Position numbers and translations under genes: made by a program. Below are positions 59,947 through 64,000 of a stretch of DNA of 64,000 nucleotides, piece by piece. This DNA comes from Cercozoa sp. M6MM (taxonomy: Eukaryota; Endomyxa: Ascetosporea): NCBI GenBank assembly GCA_040357565.1, contig JBDODJ010000036.1. One strand, 5' to 3'. Numbering within the stretch: the first letter of the stretch is position 1; every line of letters begins with the position of its first letter. Below the pieces are notes generated by a model. It saw nothing but the letters and a program-made list of their open reading frames with translations. It was not told the DNA's origin and did not search any database.

Positions 59947-59997
<51 letters not shown>

Positions 59998-61246
59998 CAT
60001 CCAGGGAATACACCTTTGCCAAACAAGGAACGTACCTGACACCACCACCGGTATTCCGGGGGTATCGGTACTGCTCGATATCTAAGTAGTGGATCGCCTT
60101 GAGATTCGGGAATGTCGGCCATGCTGTGACAGAGAGAATCACCAAACGGATGCCATGTGTACAGGAAGGGAACATACGCGCATCCTGGAGCATGGAACGC
60201 TGAGGGCCAAGACTGGGCAGCGAGAACTTGCCCACAATCTCCAGATCGCCCAGCGGTGCCTATAGATCCATGAAAAAGGCACTGGGTAGGGCATTAGCGG
60301 GGAGTGAATAGCTACCGCACCTGAAAAGTCAAGATGTTGCTGCCGATTTCGAGCGACGACGCAACCTTGATCATCGGAAAGTCCGTCAGCATGACTTGGG
60401 TATTCTCGCTGTGTCCACGCACAGAAAGAAATGATACACACAGAAGAGTTATGGGTGGAGAACAGTACGCATTGCTCTTGACCGAGAAGTCGCCAATGAT
60501 GCGATGCAGCGACCACCGGCTGTCGCTGTGGGAGAATTGTTTTGCGGATAGATCTGGGCACGAAATAGAGAGAGAGAGAGAGGGGGGACCTGCGAAAGTT
60601 GACGGTCAGCGAGGAGTTGGTTGCACGGACACGAAACGACTTCATACGGCCACAAAACTCAATGTTATTGAGTGGCAGGACGCCTCCGGCTTCGATCAGG
60701 CTGCACGTCCGTCAGACGTATTAGGTTTTGGGAGGTTTTACTCAACTAAAAATATGTGGTACAGATCAGCATTGAGAATGACTTGGCGGTATGAGTTGTA
60801 GCTCGACAACTCTGTCAGTTTCACCTGGAGGGACACAAAAACACAAGCATATATGCAAGACGACAACTTGATGAGCACCACATACCGATCCGTTTATACA
60901 GACTGCGTTGCAGTTGTTTCTGGCGGCAGACTCGATCGTTTCGTGCCATCGCAGCGGGGTGGCATTTGTGCCATCTCCCTGGATCGCCAAACACAAGTCA
61001 TAGATGGTCATAGATGTGCCGGACTCAGTTACAGACAGATCAGCACACCTCGAACGTGCAGTCAGCACTGCAGTTCTGAGGGCATCCAGCACGTGCGGCG
61101 ACGAACAACGCTGCCAGTACGGCGACTGTCCACAAAATACGCACAACATGAGCATCTGTCTGATGCACGATCGCTTCTTGTTTGATCTTCTTGATCAGAA
61201 ATCGCGTGACACTGCTCGATGCTTCTTTTGTACCAAACCAGATCAT
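48417..61246 (-). CDS. Giant cysteine-rich, multipass receptor-like membrane protein
   Basis: Not a named family. ATG 61246 leads, after a charged stretch, to a signal-anchor helix (ILWTVAVLAALFVAARA) and CPQNCSADC (about 61060-61110). From about 61000 to 54000, dozens of short exons encode strand-rich repeats such as DLEIVGKFSLPSLGPQ and ISLPNLRWVQW, like receptor-L or leucine-rich solenoids. A Cys-rich zone follows: CVPCKSGWTSEGGEMCTQCA (about 52115-52195), CNPCSAGQYAPIANG, CQLCPPGALCSDG (about 51690-51820) and NPLCGVCLDEYYEWGGSCIK, typical of GCC2/GCC3 ephrin-receptor-like modules. Then come about seven membrane helices (VMYVLYVCVMHYLAQ; FFLGIIGIVFGLGIPLYLFG; SLFALWVLFSTLLLVLALVA). A cytoplasmic tail (LRFGGQSLDQFLATCLVSPR) ends in acidic sequence, stop at 48417. 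No stop separates the parts, but two genes remain possible. Introns are full of GGGGTAAA (plus strand). Confidence 0.55.
49120..49312. repeat. TA microsatellite and AT-only tract in an intron
   Basis: (TA)n at 49120-49160, then about 150 bp almost free of G/C, in one intron of the giant gene. Confidence 0.85.
58852..58911. repeat. (CA)n microsatellite
   Basis: About 60 bp of pure CA in an intron of the giant gene. Confidence 0.95.
59793..59993. repeat. (TG)n microsatellite with 10-N gap
   Basis: About 200 bp of TG with occasional CG steps; Ns at 59937-59946. Intronic in the giant gene. Translations across it are artefacts. Confidence 0.95.
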
Positions 61247-61523
61247 CCCCGCGGCCCTGCAATCCCAGTGGCCTATACTTCAGTCGATTGATACGCCACT
61301 GTCGATCTGATACGCCTGCAGCTTTCAATAAGAAATAATTATAGGGGGGAGCGACGTCAAACACTGTTGAAGAAACATAAAAACCGTATAGGGAGCAGTG
61401 TGACGCTCCAACCTGTTCTTGCATGTGCGCTTAAAGTTTTGGTGGCAATCTAGCAATTGAGCACGTGTATCTTAACGATCACTGCAAGGATTTGGCACTT
61501 CTTTATCTGCTAGAAGTGAGTAA
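61247..61523. promoter_or_regulatory. Probable bidirectional promoter (giant receptor / APC11)
   Basis: 277 bp separate the divergent ATGs. An AT-rich stretch (AAGAAATAATTATA) lies mid-way. Inferred from spacing. Confidence 0.4.
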
Positions 61524-61946
61524 ATGCGTGTGCGCTTCGTGGACTGGACACAGGTGGCCACAGTGCACTGGAACGTCACCCCTGGAGAGGTATTGATCTC
61601 TATCTGGGCGGGACTTGAGTTAATCACGCTGAAACACTCGTAGGTGTGCGGCATCTGTCAAGCCTCGTTCGAGGAGTCAAAGCAGCACGAGGTGCCTCTG
61701 TGGGGCAAGTGCTCGCACGTGTATCACCAGCACTGTATCAATCAGTGGCTGTCACAGGTGTCCTTCCACCTTTCGGCTGTGTTGCAACGTTCGGTGTGAG
61801 TTGTCCGCGTGTGTGGCACTGGACAGAAGATGGAGCGTGGACAGCCCGGTACATGCCCAATGTGCCGGCAGATGTGGCGTCAGGCAACACCGCCCGAGTC
61901 GCCCTTTACGCAACGAGAACGGCGGGCGCAACAGCAGCAGTCGTAG
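61524..61946 (+). CDS. APC11: APC11-type RING-H2 subunit of the anaphase-promoting complex
   Basis: APC11 is the catalytic RING subunit of the APC/C, which ubiquitinates cyclins and securin in mitosis. Three in-phase exons give 99 residues: 61524-61589 (MRVRFVDWTQVATVHWNV, matching the conserved APC11 start 'MKVxIxxWxxVAxWxW' that packs on the APC2 cullin), 61644-61757 (CGICQASF...KCSHVYHQHCINQWLSQ) and 61827-61946 (GTCPMCRQMW, then a Gln/Arg tail and stop). Introns of 54 and 69 bp have gt...ag ends and all exon lengths are multiples of three. The RING ligands C-C-C-H-H-C-C-C are present. The loop between the first Cys pair and CSH, which in APC11 contains CCPDC for a third zinc, is shorter and has no Cys. 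RBX1 is less likely because the start matches APC11. Confidence 0.85.
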
Positions 61947-62041
61947 CCAGTTGTTTCTCAGTTTCGTTTCTTTTAAATCTAACGTGTAATTCTCACGAAC
62001 GTCATTCGAGTCGAGTCAAGTCATCACAGGGTCCAATTGGT

Positions 62042-62316
62042 CTACTCGGCGCCCGACTGGGCGGCCACTTCGGCGAGTTTCTTGGCACGCCGCTCGCGCG
62101 ATCGCTGCACCTGCTCGGCGCGACGTCTCCTGTGCAACAGGCACACACATCATCGACAGAGAGACAGAAGGCTATGTCAGGGGAGCGCCAGGATCAGAGA
62201 CAACAGTCGGTACCAGTAGTCGATCTCGTCGAGCGAGGCGTAGAACGGCGTGGTCACCTCGGACTTCCAGAAGTGGTACCTGCGAGTACATGTGTGTGTG
62301 TATGTGTGTGTATGTA

Positions 62317-62363
<47 letters not shown>

Positions 62364-62432
62364 CCACAGACATGCGGTGTACCACTTAATTCGAGCGTTA
62401 TCGAACCAGAGTTTCTTGAGGTCTAAACAAGC

Positions 62433-62463
<31 letters not shown>

Positions 62464-64000
62464 ACATGGAGAAATATACCAGTCAGTGACACGGACTCGG
62501 GCTCGCCCAGGGCAGCAAAGTACTCCCTGGCCTAAGGGACGAATGGGAAGTAACGGGGGGTACAGGCAGAGAGTGCATAGCCTACCAAGTCGTTGCCAGT
62601 GACACGCGAATATCGTGGTGGCAAATACGCATCCCTGGGGGGTAAGACGAGGGGTAGACAGGGGTATAGGGGTAAAGGGGAGGGAGTAAAGGGGTAAGAA
62701 CCCACACACCGGTGTGTCATGGCGGCGGCACGGAAGTGTCCGAGTCGCAGCAGGTCGTCCAAAAACTCAGCCAGGGTCTCACGCGACATGCTGCTCCGAC
62801 CGAAGGCATCCCACGCCAGGTCGATACGGCGCATATGCGCCAACAACTGCGCCGAGATACAGGGGGAGGGGGTAAAGGTGGGGATACAAGGTAAAGGTGG
62901 GAGGGGGCAAGAACGACCTTGGTGAGCTGTTCCCTCTCCTCGTCGGAGGAGACCTCGCCGAGGTCAAAGGCGGCACTGGCCTCCTCGAGAGTGTCATCGA
63001 CACTGGCCGCATCCAGCAGCGACAGAGCGACCTGGACGTCGCGCTCGTGCAGCTGCACCTGGCCGTGGTGCGGTTGTGCTACAGGGGGGTAAAGGGGGTA
63101 AGGAGTAAGGGTAAGGGGGAAGAGGTGGAAGGGATAAGGGGTAGGAAGAGGGGAAGAGGGGGTGAGGGGGTAACAGGGAGTAACAGGGGGAGGGGGTAAA
63201 ACGACACCTCTCGCCTTGGTGAAGAGCGTAAGCGTTTCCCATTCGTTCCACGGACGCACCAGTTCCTCCTGCCGATTGGCCCACTCGCCCTGGCAGCAAG
63301 GGCAGGGGGTAAAGAGGGGGTAAAGAGGGGGTAAAGAGGGGGGTAAACAGGGGGGTAAACAGGGGGGTAAACAGGGGGTAAGGGGGAAAGACACAAAAGG
63401 CACCGGCTGATACAAGAGCAGCGACTCGTCGGAATTGACGAACTTTTTGGGACGCCCGCTGGCGATGGCAAGATCCTCCTTGCTCACCAGGAACTCGCTA
63501 CACCCCACAGTACCACCTGAGTCACAGGTCTTTCCCCTTAGGCAGCACCTCCGCGCGGACAGAACGAACAAACCTGTTAGCCGGCCGGCGGGCGCGCAAG
63601 CCGCGCAGTGTGGTACACAGCTGTAGTCCCAGTAGATCCACCTGTGCCGTGTCTACATTGAGGGAAGGTAAGAGGGGGTAAGAGGGGGTAAGAGGGGGAT
63701 AAGAGGGGGAAGAGGGGGTAAAACCGCCTACCCTTGGCAGCAGCAGCCAGTTCGCGCAGCTCCAGCGGCGTCAGCCACGAGGCCGCCACGAGGTCGTTGA
63801 TATCGGCGCGCTGCGCGCCCTGTCGACATGGGGTAAACGGGGTCAGGGGTAAAGGGGGCCAGGGGTAAAGGGTAAGGGGTAAAGGGTAAGGGGTAAAGGA
63901 GTAAAGTGGTAAAGGGCTAAAAGCGGTTAAGACTGCAATAGACAGCACATACCAGCGACTCAGCAGCCGCATCTTCTGCGTCATCTTCGACACTGCGATC
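62042..64000 (-). CDS. Unknown protein, 3' part (5' end outside window)
   Basis: Not recognised. Exons from right to left: RADINDLVAASWLTPLELRE (about 63735-63815), TAQVDLLGLQLCTTLRGL, EFLVSKEDLAIASGRPKKFV (about 63405-63500), EWANRQEELVRPWNEWETL (about 63215-63290), VQLHERDVQVALSLLDAASV then DLGEVSSDEEREQLTKV (about 62925-63080), LAEFLDDLLRLGHFRAAAM (about 62715-62850), AREYFAALGEPES, FDNARIKWYTA, YHFWKSEVTTPFYASLDEID (62205-62280) and a terminal basic helix (AEQVQRSRERRAKKLAEVAA), stop at 62042. Mostly helical. Introns are dominated by GGGGTAAA on the plus strand, including the tandem array at 63305-63385. A TCCGCGCGGA copy at 63550 encodes VRAE if the exon reading is right. Confidence 0.5.
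62290..62361. repeat. (TG)n microsatellite
   Basis: About 70 bp of TG with a few TATG steps, in an intron. Confidence 0.9.

Noticed and set aside
59738..60235. Long open frames of THTHTH / CVCVCV (also at 3390, 9021, 15426, 35953, 45455)
   Set aside because: Translations of CA/TG microsatellites, several running through N gaps.
1..64000. CRISPR arrays, insertion sequences, prophage or bacterial operons
   Set aside because: No spaced direct repeats, no transposase-like frames, and the genes are spliced and eukaryotic.

Overview
This window is nuclear DNA from an intron-rich eukaryote, most likely a free-living protist. Genes are split into many short exons with GT...AG borders. Several eukaryote-specific proteins are recognisable: eEFSec, Pumilio, a CLC chloride channel, a phosphagen kinase, a DEAH-box helicase, APC11, an STN1-like protein and a bZIP factor. 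I could not place the species. Nothing prokaryotic (operons, Shine-Dalgarno sites, CRISPR, IS elements) is visible. All multi-exon models were read by eye from splice borders, so their outer limits are approximate.

Layout. 0-5.5 kb: two minus-strand genes, an acidic-tailed unknown protein and a Pumilio RNA-binding protein. 6.0-13.7 kb: three plus-strand genes in tandem, an STN1-like telomere protein, the selenocysteine elongation factor eEFSec, and a membrane-anchored phosphagen kinase with a long charged tail. 14.4-18.7 kb: a minus-strand CLC channel, divergent from a small mitochondrial-type coiled-coil protein at 19.0 kb. 20.0-22.4 kb: a minus-strand DEAH-box helicase whose core is lost in an assembly gap, divergent from a multipass membrane protein at 22.7 kb. 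24.9-33.5 kb: four unknown or weakly recognised genes in a stretch with shorter, plainer introns, the last perhaps PEX11-like. 33.7-36.4 kb: a polyQ bZIP factor. 37-42 kb: unknown genes. 42-47.3 kb: a single-pass membrane protein, then a polyQ protein joined to a CCA-adding-type nucleotidyltransferase head. 48.4-61.2 kb: one very large minus-strand gene for a secreted-then-multipass, cysteine-rich receptor-like protein. 61.5 kb: a RING protein of the APC11 type. 62-64 kb: the 3' part of an unknown gene.

Three genome-wide signatures stand out. (1) The perfect palindrome TCCGCGCGGA occurs 13 times in 64 kb, about 200-fold over chance, in exons and introns alike, plus several one-mismatch copies. 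(2) Introns of most genes, but not of the 24.9-33.5 and 37-39.3 kb genes, carry runs of TTTACCCCC (GGGGGTAAA on the other strand), which have G-quadruplex potential. (3) CA/TG, TA, GATA and CAA/CAG microsatellites are very abundant, and all four N gaps lie inside or beside simple repeats. A dispersed element of about 125 bp occurs twice (14.24 and 33.47 kb) and carries the palindrome near its end.

The genes do not form one pathway. The links seen are architectural: closely spaced divergent pairs (18.7/19.0, 22.4/22.7, 47.3/47.5 and 61.2/61.5 kb) that probably share promoters, and eEFSec as evidence that the organism decodes UGA as selenocysteine.
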